NCBI RefSeq assembly: GCF_000718005.1
Contig: NZ_JODV01000014.1
DNA: 64,000 nucleotides
Reading direction: 5' to 3' (one strand)
DNA from: Actinoalloteichus_B caeruleus
Lineage (GTDB): Bacteria; Actinomycetota; Actinomycetes; Mycobacteriales; Pseudonocardiaceae
Shown: piece after piece, positions 50,060-57,768 of the stretch
Layout of the letters: each line of letters opens with the position of its first letter
Numbering within the stretch: the stretch's first letter is position 1
Translations under genes and position numbers: made by a program
Notes under the pieces: generated by a model
What the model was told of the DNA's origin: nothing
Database searches by the model: none
Seen by the model: only the letters and a program-made list of their open reading frames with translations

Positions 50060-50887
50060 ATGCCCGACGCCAACTCGATCGCGCTCCTGCTGGGCCTCAC
50101 CCTGCTGGTGCCGCTGTGGACCTTCGTCGCCGCCACCCAGCCCATCGCCCGCCGCTCCCTGCGCACGTTCGCCGCGTGGCACAACCTGCCCGCGACGGCG
50201 GCGGAGGCCCCCGCGCTGGTCAGCGCCCTCGGTCGGAGCCGTAGGTACGCACTGGTCGGCGGTGGCCTGGGCTGGCTGACCGCTCCCCTGACCCAGGCGC
50301 CGGGCACCCGGGCCGTCCTGTTGGGGCTGGCGGGCTCCCTCGGCGGGATCGTGCTGGCCAGCGCGCTGCGGCAGCGGCGCCTCGCCCGACGCCCACCCGA
50401 CGACCAGCCCCGGGCCGCCCTGCTGGCCCCCCGCCTGGCGGAGCACTACGTCAGCTCGTGGGTTCGGGCCGTGCCCGTGATCGCCCTGAGCTGCACGGCG
50501 GTGTTCCTCGTCCTCGCCGTGGCGCTGCCGACGCCCGAGGGGTACTCACCCTGGGCCTCGTTCGCGATCGCCTGCCTCACCATGACCGTGGGCCTGGCCA
50601 GCCTGCTCGCCCGGCGCCGGCTCCTGGAGAGCCCCGCTCTCGACGGCGCGGACGAGGACCGCGCCGTGGGGGAGTCGATCCGGTCCCACGACGCGCAGCG
50701 TCTCACCGCCACGGCCGGAGCCCTGCTGTGCCTGCTGGCGTGCGCGGCGATGCCGCCGGCGGCGGCGCTCCCACCCTGGGCCGGGTGGACGCTGCTCGCG
50801 AGCGGCATCGCGCTGGCCGGGCTCGCGCTGGCCTGCTGGCTGCACGGCCCCGAGGCACCGCCGGCGCGGGGCAGGATGGCGGCGTGA
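50060..50887 (+). CDS. Polytopic membrane protein, partner of GntR regulator
   Basis: 275 aa. About six hydrophobic segments (near 5-25, 66-100, 135-155, 165-185, 215-235, 240-262). ATG with GAGGGAGGA upstream. No ABC ATPase or known transporter signature. Overlaps the regulator gene by 4 nt (GTGA). In many Gram-positives, YtrA-type regulators are cotranscribed with membrane proteins involved in export or envelope stress, so this pair fits that pattern; function is inferred only from context. Confidence 0.7.
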   Translation: MPDANSIALLLGLTLLVPLWTFVAATQPIARRSLRTFAAWHNLPATAAEAPALVSALGRSRRYALVGGGLGWLTAPLTQAPGTRAVLLGLAGSLGGIVLASALRQRRLARRPPDDQPRAALLAPRLAEHYVSSWVRAVPVIALSCTAVFLVLAVALPTPEGYSPWASFAIACLTMTVGLASLLARRRLLESPALDGADEDRAVGESIRSHDAQRLTATAGALLCLLACAAMPPAAALPPWAGWTLLASGIALAGLALACWLHGPEAPPARGRMAA

Positions 50888-51255
50888 TCCTCGAGATCGA
50901 CCCGAAGGCGCCGGTTCCCCCCTACGAACAGGTCAGGGCACAGCTCGCCACGGTGATCGACACCGGCGCGCTGCCCGCCGGTTCGCGCCTGCCGAGCATC
51001 CGGCAACTGGCCCAGGACCTGGGGATCGCGACCGGGACCGTGGCGCGCGCCTACCGCGAACTGGAGGGGGCGGGCTACCTGTCCAGCCGGGTCGGGAGGG
51101 GCACCGTCGTCCTCGACCGCCCCCAGCTCGGTGAGGAGGAACGCGAGGAGCTGGTGCGGGCGGCGGCGCGGAACCTGGTCGCCGCCGCCCGGCGGTGGGG
51201 CGTTCCCCCCGACCGGGTGCGCGCCGTGCTCGACGAGGAACTGGACCGGCACTGA
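50884..51255 (+). CDS. GntR-family transcriptional regulator, YtrA subfamily
   Basis: 123 aa. The winged helix-turn-helix is diagnostic: APVPPYEQVRAQLATVI, then LPAGSRLPSIRQLAQDLGIATGTVARAYRELEGAGYLSSRVGRGTVV. The short C-terminal helix pair without an effector domain defines the YtrA group. GTG start overlapping the membrane-protein stop. Likely represses its own operon through the palindromes at 50023-50047. Confidence 0.9.
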   Translation: MILEIDPKAPVPPYEQVRAQLATVIDTGALPAGSRLPSIRQLAQDLGIATGTVARAYRELEGAGYLSSRVGRGTVVLDRPQLGEEEREELVRAAARNLVAAARRWGVPPDRVRAVLDEELDRH

Positions 51256-51266
51256 GAACGCCGGGC

Positions 51267-51295
51267 GGCGGGTGCCCGAGCCCCGGGCACCCGCC
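51267..51295. terminator. Bidirectional hairpin terminator
   Basis: A perfect 12-bp stem (GGCGGGTGCCCG and complement) with a 5-nt loop lies between the convergent gntR-type gene and aroQ. Confidence 0.75.
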
Positions 51296-51317
51296 CTCGG
51301 TCGAGGGCCGTGGCCGG

Positions 51318-51758
51318 CTACGCGCCGGCGGTGAGCTCCTCGGCCAACCAGTCCAGGGCGAGCAGGTACCCGCGCACGCCGAGGCCGGCGATCACCCCGG
51401 TGGCGACCGCCGAGAGGTAGCTGTGGTGCCGGAACGACTCCCTGCGGTGGGTGTTGGAGATGTGGAGCTCGATCAGGGGGGCAGTGAGCTGGGCGCAGGC
51501 GTCCCGGACGGCGACGGAGGTGTGCGTCCACGCCCCCGCGTTGAGCACCACCGGCGTCCCCGCGTCGGCGGCCTCGTGCAGCCAACCGAGGAGTTCGCCC
51601 TCGTGGTCTGTCTGCCGGACCTCCACCTCCAGGCCGCGCTCGGCGCCACGGCCGCGACACCGCTCGACCAGCTCGGCATGGGTGGTGCTGCCGTACACGG
51701 CGGGTTCGCGGCGTCCCAGCCTGCCGAGGTTGGGGCCGTTGAGCACGAGGACCCTCAC
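51318..51758 (-). CDS. aroQ: Type II 3-dehydroquinate dehydratase
   Basis: 146 aa. Third step of the shikimate pathway. LNGPNLGRLGRREPAVYG carries the flexible-loop Arg and catalytic Tyr; GAWTHTS and LHISNTHRRESFRHHS follow with the active His. GTG start overlapping the aroB stop by 4 nt. Confidence 0.95.
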   Translation of the reverse strand: MRVLVLNGPNLGRLGRREPAVYGSTTHAELVERCRGRGAERGLEVEVRQTDHEGELLGWLHEAADAGTPVVLNAGAWTHTSVAVRDACAQLTAPLIELHISNTHRRESFRHHSYLSAVATGVIAGLGVRGYLLALDWLAEELTAGA

Positions 51759-52861
51759 AGCAGGATCCCCCCGCCCCTCTTCCCGCCACCGCTGATCTCG
51801 GCGTAGGCGGCGGCCAGCAACGTCGGGTCCGGCCCCTCCAGCCGACCGGGACGGGCCAGGCCGTCGAGCACCACGAAGCGCAGCACCCGCGACCGGGCCT
51901 TCTTGTCGCCCCGCATCGACTCCAGCAGCTGGGGGAAGGCGTCCGGGTCGTAGGAGATGGGCAGGCCCAGCGCGGTGAGCACCGACCGGTGCCGCTCCAC
52001 GGTCTCGTCGTCCAGCCGGCCGGCGAGCCTGGCCAGTTCGGCGGCGAAGACCAGGCCGACACTGACGGCGGCGCCGTGCCGCCAGCGGTAGCGCTCACGG
52101 CGCTCGATGGCGTGGCCGAGGGTGTGCCCGTAGTTCAGGACCTCCCGGTGGTGGGACTCCCGGAGGTCGGCGGCGACCACGTCGGCCTTCACCTGGACCG
52201 ACCGGCGCACCAGCTCACCGAGCACGTCCCCCTGGGGGTCGGTGGCGGCGGCCGGGTCCGCCTCGATGAGGCGCAGGATCTCGGGATCGGCGATGAAGCC
52301 GGCCTTGACCACCTCGGCCATGCCCGCCAACAGTTCGTTCCTCGGCAGGCTGTCCAGCGTGGTCAGGTCGACCAGCACCTCACCGGGTTCGTGGATCGCG
52401 CCCACCAGGTTCTTGCCCGCGTCGGTGTTGATGCCCGTCTTGCCGCCCACGGCGGCGTCCACCATGCCGAGCAGCGTGGTCGGCACGTGCACGACGCGAA
52501 CGCCCCGCATCCAGGTCGCGGCGACGAACCCGGCGAGGTCGGTCGCCGCGCCGCCACCCAGGCTCACGACCACGCCGTCCCGGGGCAGGCCGATCCTGCC
52601 GAGCACGTCCCAGCAGAACCCCGCCACCGCGAGGCTCTTGCCGTCCTCGGCGTCGGGGGTCTCCACCCGGTGCGCGTCGACGCCAGCGGCGACGAGGTCC
52701 TCCCGAACGGCCTCGGCGGTCGCGGCCAGGCTCGGCTGGTGCACGATCGCCGCGACGGGCGCGTCGCGCACGGCCTCGACCAGCTCACCCAACAGTCCAC
52801 GACCGATCACCACGTCGTAGGGGGCGGCCGTGGCCACCCGCACCCGTACCGGTTCCGTCAT
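51755..52861 (-). CDS. aroB: 3-dehydroquinate synthase
   Basis: 368 aa from the ATG at 52861. It cyclises DAHP. Motifs are VVSLGGGAATDLAGFVA (NAD), TTLLGMVDAAVGGKTGIN, MAEVVKAG (zinc Glu) and VLNYGHTLGHAIE (zinc His). Usually directly follows aroK, but here a phage-type amidase gene lies between them, so aroB must have its own promoter in 52862-53148. Confidence 0.97.
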   Translation of the reverse strand: MTEPVRVRVATAAPYDVVIGRGLLGELVEAVRDAPVAAIVHQPSLAATAEAVREDLVAAGVDAHRVETPDAEDGKSLAVAGFCWDVLGRIGLPRDGVVVSLGGGAATDLAGFVAATWMRGVRVVHVPTTLLGMVDAAVGGKTGINTDAGKNLVGAIHEPGEVLVDLTTLDSLPRNELLAGMAEVVKAGFIADPEILRLIEADPAAATDPQGDVLGELVRRSVQVKADVVAADLRESHHREVLNYGHTLGHAIERRERYRWRHGAAVSVGLVFAAELARLAGRLDDETVERHRSVLTALGLPISYDPDAFPQLLESMRGDKKARSRVLRFVVLDGLARPGRLEGPDPTLLAAAYAEISGGGKRGGGILL

Positions 52862-53148
52862 CACGCTCCCTCGTGGTCCGGGGCGCGGCCGGGCCCCCGT
52901 GCGCGCCACCCGTCTCTCCCGAACCAGCATTTCACCCGGTGCGGGGCGCCCGCCGGCCGGCCCCGCGCCGCCCGGGCCCCTGCCGGCACCCGCACGGCGG
53001 ACCAGACTCGGTCTCCCGACCGGGCGGATACCGCCCATCGGGGGACAACAATTCGCGCGTTCATCGCAACCCGTACGTCATTTTCGGACAGCCGCTGCAC
53101 AGAGTCAGAGGAAAGGGGAGGAAATTGACCTGAAAGGGAGAGGACACC
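52862..53148. other. Region upstream of aroB and of the endolysin cassette
   Basis: Divergent region. GC-rich near aroB; from about 53040 it turns AT-richer and purine-rich (53100-53145) with several GGAG-like runs. It presumably contains promoters in both directions, but no clean match was found. Confidence 0.4.
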
Positions 53149-53361
53149 GTGATCGATTTTTGGCAGACTGACAACGGCAACCATCCGCAGCCGGTCAACC
53201 GGGAACGTCGACACCGACAACCAACCGGACGGGGGAGGGCGTCGCCGCCGTTCCCGCATTTCCTCACGGGTCCCACCAATCAGGGCGATCGGGCGCGCCA
53301 GCGCTGCCTCAGGGCCACGACGTGCCACGTCCGTCCAGCCCCCGTCCCCGACTCGAGGTGA
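53149..53361 (+). CDS. Possible small protein upstream of the endolysin
   Basis: 70 codons. The GTG has AGGGAGAGG about 5 nt upstream, and the stop lies 4 nt before the endolysin ATG, a spacing suggesting translational coupling. The first residues (MIDFWQTDNGNHPQPVN) look coding, but the rest is Arg/Pro-rich with third-position use less GC-biased than neighbours. It may be a leader peptide or just untranslated leader. Confidence 0.3.
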   Translation: MIDFWQTDNGNHPQPVNRERRHRQPTGRGRASPPFPHFLTGPTNQGDRARQRCLRATTCHVRPAPVPDSR

Positions 53362-53365
53362 TCCG

Positions 53366-54310
53366 ATGGCGTACGCGACCTGGCTGGCCGACGCCCTGCG
53401 CGCCCAGGGACTGCGGGTGCACGAGGAGGGCGGCTGGACCAGCCGAGGACACGGGCAGCTCAGCGCGATCAGAGGCGTCATGCTGCACCACACCGCCGGC
53501 GCCGCGACCGGCAACTTCCCCTCGCTCGGGGTGGTGCGCGACGGCACCGGCTCCCTGGCCGGTCCGCTGGCCAACCTGGGCCTCGCCCGCGACGGCACCT
53601 GGTTCGTCATCGCCGCCGGACTCGCCTACCACGCGGGCGCGGGTGGTCCCTGGCGCGATGTCGCCGCCAACGCGGGCAACCAGCACCTGTTGGGGATCGA
53701 GGCGGAGAGCGTGGGCACCAGGAACGACTGGACCGAGGCCCAGCTGGACTCCTATCCCCGCGGGGTGGCCGCGCTGCTGGCGCACCTGCGAATGGGCGCC
53801 GACCGGGTCGTCGCCCACAAGGAATGGGCGCCGACGCGGAAGATCGACCCCGCGCACTGGCCAGGGGACATTCCCGGTTTCCGGGACTCGGTAGCCCGCA
53901 TTCTCGAAGGAGACACCGTGAACTGGTCGCAGACCTGGACCAATCCCGTCACCGGAACCACCGAACCGGCGTCGGTGACCCTCCGGTACATGGAGGACCG
54001 CATCGTCAAAAGGCTGAGCGGCGCGATCGCCAACGCCGGTCTCGACTCGACGGTGAGCAACCCCGTGGTGAACACCACCGAGAAGGCGCGGACCGCCATC
54101 GGTTACGCGGAACAGCGCATCATCAACGGCGTGGTGCGGTCGGTGGCCAGCCTGTTGGACGGCCAGCACACCGAGCCGGCCACCCCGGAGGCCATCGCGA
54201 ACGCCCTCGCACCGCTGATCACCTCGGCCGTCACCGACGCGCTCGGCCAGGACAACGAGGAACAGGCCAACGCGATCGTCGAAGCGCTCGCCAGGAGACT
54301 GGCCGAGTAA
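53366..54310 (+). CDS. N-acetylmuramoyl-L-alanine amidase, phage-endolysin type
   Basis: 314 aa. Amidase_2 domain (about 1-180): zinc/catalytic residues in GVMLHHTAG (His42), the ALAYHAGAG segment and VVAHKEWAPTRKIDP (His151, acidic ligand Asp161). It cleaves the stem peptide from muramic acid. No signal peptide, as in holin-dependent phage lysins. The C-terminal 130 residues have amphipathic helices with repeated Ala/Asn/Thr patterns (TLRYMEDRIVKRL, then IGYAEQRIINGVVRSV), resembling actinophage lysin tails. Inserted between aroK and aroB on the opposite strand; no other phage genes are visible. Domesticated lysin or remnant. Confidence 0.88.
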   Translation: MAYATWLADALRAQGLRVHEEGGWTSRGHGQLSAIRGVMLHHTAGAATGNFPSLGVVRDGTGSLAGPLANLGLARDGTWFVIAAGLAYHAGAGGPWRDVAANAGNQHLLGIEAESVGTRNDWTEAQLDSYPRGVAALLAHLRMGADRVVAHKEWAPTRKIDPAHWPGDIPGFRDSVARILEGDTVNWSQTWTNPVTGTTEPASVTLRYMEDRIVKRLSGAIANAGLDSTVSNPVVNTTEKARTAIGYAEQRIINGVVRSVASLLDGQHTEPATPEAIANALAPLITSAVTDALGQDNEEQANAIVEALARRLAE

Positions 54311-54328
54311 CCGGAGTGGACCGGCTCC

Positions 54329-54850
54329 TCAGCCGGTGCCCGTCAGCTCCGCCACGACGAGGTCGACGACCCGCGTCGGCTCGATCCCGTCCGTGCTGAT
54401 CTCGATGGTGGCGACCTCCCGGTACAGCGGCAGCCGCGCTTCCAGCAGCGCGCGGAAGGTGGCCCGGGGGTTCAGACCGGCCAGCAGCGGGCGGGCGGTG
54501 GACAGCCCGGTGCGCCGGGCTCCCTCGGCGAGGCCGACGTTGAGGAACACGACGCGGTGGTCGGCGAGCAGCGCCCTCGTGCCGGGAGCGAGCACCGCAC
54601 CGCCGCCGAGCGCCAGCACCCCGTCGTGCTCGACGAGGGCCCGCCGGACGGCCTCCTCCTCCAACTTCCGGAAGGCGGGTTCGCCGTCCTCGGTGAAGAT
54701 GTCGCCGATGGCCTTGCCGGTGGCCGCGACGATGTCCTCGTCGACATCACGGAAGGGCACCCCCAGCCGCTCGGCGGCGAGTCGACCGACGGTGGTCTTC
54801 CCCGCGCCGGGAGGGCCGACGACCACCAGGACGGGTTGGACGCCGGTCAT
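54329..54850 (-). CDS. aroK: Shikimate kinase
   Basis: 173 aa from the ATG at 54850; a GTG at 54859 overlapping aroC is the alternative. Walker A VVGPPGAGKTT, the shikimate-binding DVDEDIV and the ALGGGAVL block are present, with an Arg-rich lid (RTGLSTARPLL). Adjacent to aroC. Confidence 0.95.
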   Translation of the reverse strand: MTGVQPVLVVVGPPGAGKTTVGRLAAERLGVPFRDVDEDIVAATGKAIGDIFTEDGEPAFRKLEEEAVRRALVEHDGVLALGGGAVLAPGTRALLADHRVVFLNVGLAEGARRTGLSTARPLLAGLNPRATFRALLEARLPLYREVATIEISTDGIEPTRVVDLVVAELTGTG

Positions 54851-54851
54851 C

Positions 54852-56036
54852 TCAGCCACGCTCCAGTTCGGCGAGGTAGGCGCGCGCGTTGCGGGTCGTC
54901 TCGGCCAGCGAGTCGCCGCCGAACTTCTCGAGCGCCGCGTCGGCCAACACCAGCGCCACCATCGACTCGGCGACGACACCCGCCCTCGGCACCGCGCAGA
55001 TGTCCGACCGTTGGTGGATCGCCTGCGCCGGCTCGCCCGTGGTCACGTCCAGGGTGGCCAGGGGCCGGGGGACCGAGGAGATGGGTTTCATCGCCACCCT
55101 CGCCCGCAGCGGTTCCCCGTTGCTGATGCCCCCCTCGACGCCGCCGGCCCGGTTGCTGCGGCGACGCACGCCGGTCCCGGTGGGCACCGGGTCGATCTCG
55201 TCGTGGGCCTGGCTGCCCCGGCGGCGGGCCGTGGCGAAGCCGTCACCGATCTCCACGCCCTTCATCGCCTGGATCCCCATCAACGCGCCGGCGAGCCTGG
55301 CGTCGAGCCGCCGGTCGGCGTGCACATGGGACCCGAGACCGGCCGGCAGGCCGTAGGCGATGACCTCGATGACGCCACCGAGGGTGTCCCCGTCCTTCTT
55401 CGCGGCCTCCACCTCGGCCATCATCGCCTCGGTCGCGTCGGCGTCGAAGCAACGCACCGGGTTCTCGTCGATGGCGGCGAGGTCCTCCGGGCCGGGCAGC
55501 AGATCGCTGGTGGACTCGGCGGGGCCGATGGACAGCACGTGGCTGACGATCTCGACGCCCAGCGCCTGGCGGAGGAACTGCCGGCACACCGTGCCGAGCA
55601 CGGTCCTGGCGGCGGTCTCCCGTGCGCTCGCCCGTTCCAGGACGGGACGGGCCTCGTCGAAGCCGTACTTCTGCATCCCGGCCAGGTCGGCGTGACCGGG
55701 GCGGGGCCGGGTCAGCGGCTTGTTGCGGGCGAGCCCGGCCAACACGTCCTCGTCGACCGGGTCGGGGGACATCACCTGTTCCCACTTCGGCCACTCGGTG
55801 TTGCCGATGCGCACCGCGACCGGGCCGCCCTGGGTCAGACCGTGCCGCACCCCGCCGATGATCTCGATGTCGTCGGCCTCGAAGGACATCCTCGGACTGC
55901 GGCCGAAGCCGAGCCGACGTCGGGCGAGCTGCTCGTTGAGGTCGGTGGTGGTGACGCCCACCCCCGCCACCATGCCCTCGAGCACCCCGACCAGGGCGGG
56001 ACCATGCGACTCACCAGCGGTCATCCAGCGCAACAC
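54852..56036 (-). CDS. aroC: Chorismate synthase
   Basis: 394 aa. The last common step, using reduced FMN. Signatures: MTAGESHGPALVGVLEGM, RPGHADLAGMQKYGF, and GGVEGGISNGEPLRARVAMKPISS. GTG start; a cluster of 63 nt separates it from the A24 peptidase gene. Confidence 0.97.
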   Translation of the reverse strand: MLRWMTAGESHGPALVGVLEGMVAGVGVTTTDLNEQLARRRLGFGRSPRMSFEADDIEIIGGVRHGLTQGGPVAVRIGNTEWPKWEQVMSPDPVDEDVLAGLARNKPLTRPRPGHADLAGMQKYGFDEARPVLERASARETAARTVLGTVCRQFLRQALGVEIVSHVLSIGPAESTSDLLPGPEDLAAIDENPVRCFDADATEAMMAEVEAAKKDGDTLGGVIEVIAYGLPAGLGSHVHADRRLDARLAGALMGIQAMKGVEIGDGFATARRRGSQAHDEIDPVPTGTGVRRRSNRAGGVEGGISNGEPLRARVAMKPISSVPRPLATLDVTTGEPAQAIHQRSDICAVPRAGVVAESMVALVLADAALEKFGGDSLAETTRNARAYLAELERG

Positions 56037-56099
56037 GCGCCGATCCTGCCATGTCCGGCCTCGCTCACCCCCTCCGGGCGGCGGGTGGGCGGTACGGGC

Positions 56100-56741
56100 T
56101 CAACCGAACACCGGCCAGGCCGTCACCAGCCACGCGCACCCGAGCATCGGCAGCCCGTGCGGCAGGGTGGCTCGCGGGCCGCACCCGACGAGCAGGGCCA
56201 GCACCCCCGCCAGCCCGGTCACCAGCACCGCGCCGAGCGCCCCGAGCAGCAACGCCGGCCAGGACACCGCAGCCAGCACGGTGCCGGTGCTGGCTGCGAG
56301 CTTGACGTCCCCAAGGCCCAGTGCCCCGGGTGCGCACCGGTGCGCCACCAGGTAGAGACCGGTGAGCAGGATTCCCCCCAGCGCCGCGCGGGCGAGCATG
56401 TCGGGATCCGGGGCGAGGGCACCGGCGAACCAGACGACGCCCAGAGCGGCGGGCACCGCGGGCAGGGTCAGCGCGTCGGGCAGCCGCCGGTCGGTGAGGT
56501 CGGTGGCGGCGAGGAGCACGGCGAGCCAGCCGAGGGCGAGTGGGACGGGCAACCACCACCAGGGCAGGTCGCCAGTGGCCGACCGGAGCAGGGCCGCCGC
56601 CCACAACGCGGCGAGCGCGAGCTCGCACCACGGCGCTGGCACCCGGATCCCCCGGGGTGGCCGGCGGAGGAGCCGCCGGCCGAGGGTGGCGGCTCCCCCG
56701 CCCAGGGCCGCCCCCAGCGCGAGGTGGACGGCGAGGAGCAC
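56100..56741 (-). CDS. A24-family prepilin peptidase-like protein
   Basis: 213 aa, about seven membrane helices. The aspartyl peptidase residues are present: TDLTDRRLPD (Asp81 and Asp84) and GLGDVKLAA (Asp145). It lacks the cytoplasmic Cys-rich N-methyltransferase domain of PilD, as do other actinobacterial versions located next to aroC/aroE. GTG start without a clear ribosome binding site, so the start is uncertain. It may process a Flp-type pilin, none of which is encoded here. Confidence 0.85.
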   Translation of the reverse strand: MLLAVHLALGAALGGGAATLGRRLLRRPPRGIRVPAPWCELALAALWAAALLRSATGDLPWWWLPVPLALGWLAVLLAATDLTDRRLPDALTLPAVPAALGVVWFAGALAPDPDMLARAALGGILLTGLYLVAHRCAPGALGLGDVKLAASTGTVLAAVSWPALLLGALGAVLVTGLAGVLALLVGCGPRATLPHGLPMLGCAWLVTAWPVFG

Positions 56742-56797
56742 CGGCGCAGCCTCGCCGGTCCCGGCGTCCCGGGGCTATCCCACGGAGGGGTGATTCC

Positions 56798-57253
56798 TCA
56801 GCGATTCCAGGTGAACAGGGCCGCACCGCTCTCGACGGTGCGGGGCACGACGAGGTCGGACAGGTCCTCCGCCGTCGCGTCCAACGCGATCACCGGGCAG
56901 GTCGAGGAGTAACCGGCCTCCCGGACCGCGTCCGGTTCCCACTCGACGATCGGCTGACCGGCTCGCACCTTCTCCCCCTTGACGACGCGCAGGGTGAAGC
57001 CCTCACCTCGGAGTTTCACCGTGTCGATCCCGAGGTGCACCAACACGCCCAGGCCGTCGTCACCGGCGATGACGAAGGCGTGGGGGTGCAGGGTGGCGAC
57101 GGTGCCGCCGATCGGGGCGCGCACCTCGGTGGACTCGGGGTGGGGCTCGATGGCCACCCCCGGGCCCACCATCGCTCCGGCGAAGACCGGGTCCGGGACG
57201 GCGGAGAGCGGCACGACCTCCCCGGCGAGGGGGGCGGCCACCTGGAGGGTCAC
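56798..57253 (-). CDS. PTS sugar transporter EIIA, glucose family
   Basis: 151 aa. It carries phosphate from HPr to EIIB. The motif GVLVHLGIDTVKL has the phosphorylated His73; His58 in ATLHPHAF is the second conserved His. GTG start overlapping the EIIB stop (GTGA). In Streptomyces this role is filled by Crr in the N-acetylglucosamine system. Confidence 0.93.
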   Translation of the reverse strand: MTLQVAAPLAGEVVPLSAVPDPVFAGAMVGPGVAIEPHPESTEVRAPIGGTVATLHPHAFVIAGDDGLGVLVHLGIDTVKLRGEGFTLRVVKGEKVRAGQPIVEWEPDAVREAGYSSTCPVIALDATAEDLSDLVVPRTVESGAALFTWNR

Positions 57254-57486
57254 AGCAGGTCCTCGATGTCGCTGGCGATGGTGTCGGCGTCCGGGCCGAC
57301 GACGATCTGCACCGCGCCACCAGCGCGGAGCACGCCGTGCACGCCGAGCGCGCGCAACGCGGGCTCGTCGATCAGGGCCGCGTCCCGCACCTCGCACCGC
57401 AACCGGGTGATGCAGGGTTCGATCTCCACCACGTTGTCCGCGCCGCCGATCGCCGTGAGGATCGCGCTCGCCTTGTCCTGGGACAC
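57250..57486 (-). CDS. PTS sugar transporter EIIB, glucose/N-acetylglucosamine family
   Basis: 78 aa. The phosphorylated residue is Cys25 in VVEIEPCITRLRCEV. Free-standing B domain, as in the actinobacterial NagF type. Divergent from the EIIC gene across a 282-nt control region. Only EIIB and EIIA form this minus-strand operon. Confidence 0.93.
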   Translation of the reverse strand: MSQDKASAILTAIGGADNVVEIEPCITRLRCEVRDAALIDEPALRALGVHGVLRAGGAVQIVVGPDADTIASDIEDLL

Positions 57487-57579
57487 CTGTTGCCTCCTCG
57501 TGCCAGTGCCTGCCGTCAGGAGATCACGCGTGCCGCGTGAACGCCATGACGACCCGTAACGGACCGATCACTTTGATGG

Positions 57580-57608
57580 TTGACACCCGATCACGGTGAG
57601 AGGATTCT
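57580..57608 (+). promoter_or_regulatory. Promoter of the PTS EIIC gene
   Basis: Perfect TTGACA (57580-57585) followed after 17 nt by GATTCT (57603-57608). The predicted start lies at the left edge of the DasR-like site. A GTGAGA/TCTCAC stem overlaps the -10 region (57596-57611), and ACTCAC/GTGAGT (57667-57682) is a further inverted repeat. Confidence 0.55.
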
Positions 57609-57618
57609 CACTCCACCG

Positions 57619-57634
57619 AGTGGTCTGGACCAGA
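57619..57634. promoter_or_regulatory. DasR-responsive element (dre)
   Basis: AGTGGTCTGGACCAGA matches the DasR operator consensus A(G/C)TGGTCTAGACCA(G/C)T at all but two positions. It sits in the divergent region between EIIB-EIIA and EIIC, downstream of the EIIC promoter. DasR is the GntR-family repressor of N-acetylglucosamine uptake in actinomycetes, so this predicts the transported sugar. Confidence 0.7.
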
Positions 57635-57768
57635 CGGTAGCAAGCTGGCGCGGGCGGACAACCCTCACTCACACGGGTGAGTCGGTGGCCGGGTGCCCCG
57701 CGAGGGTCAAGGCTCGGCGCAAGGTCAGTGACGACCGTGTGGAAGGTAGGGACCGTGGGAGGTAGGGG

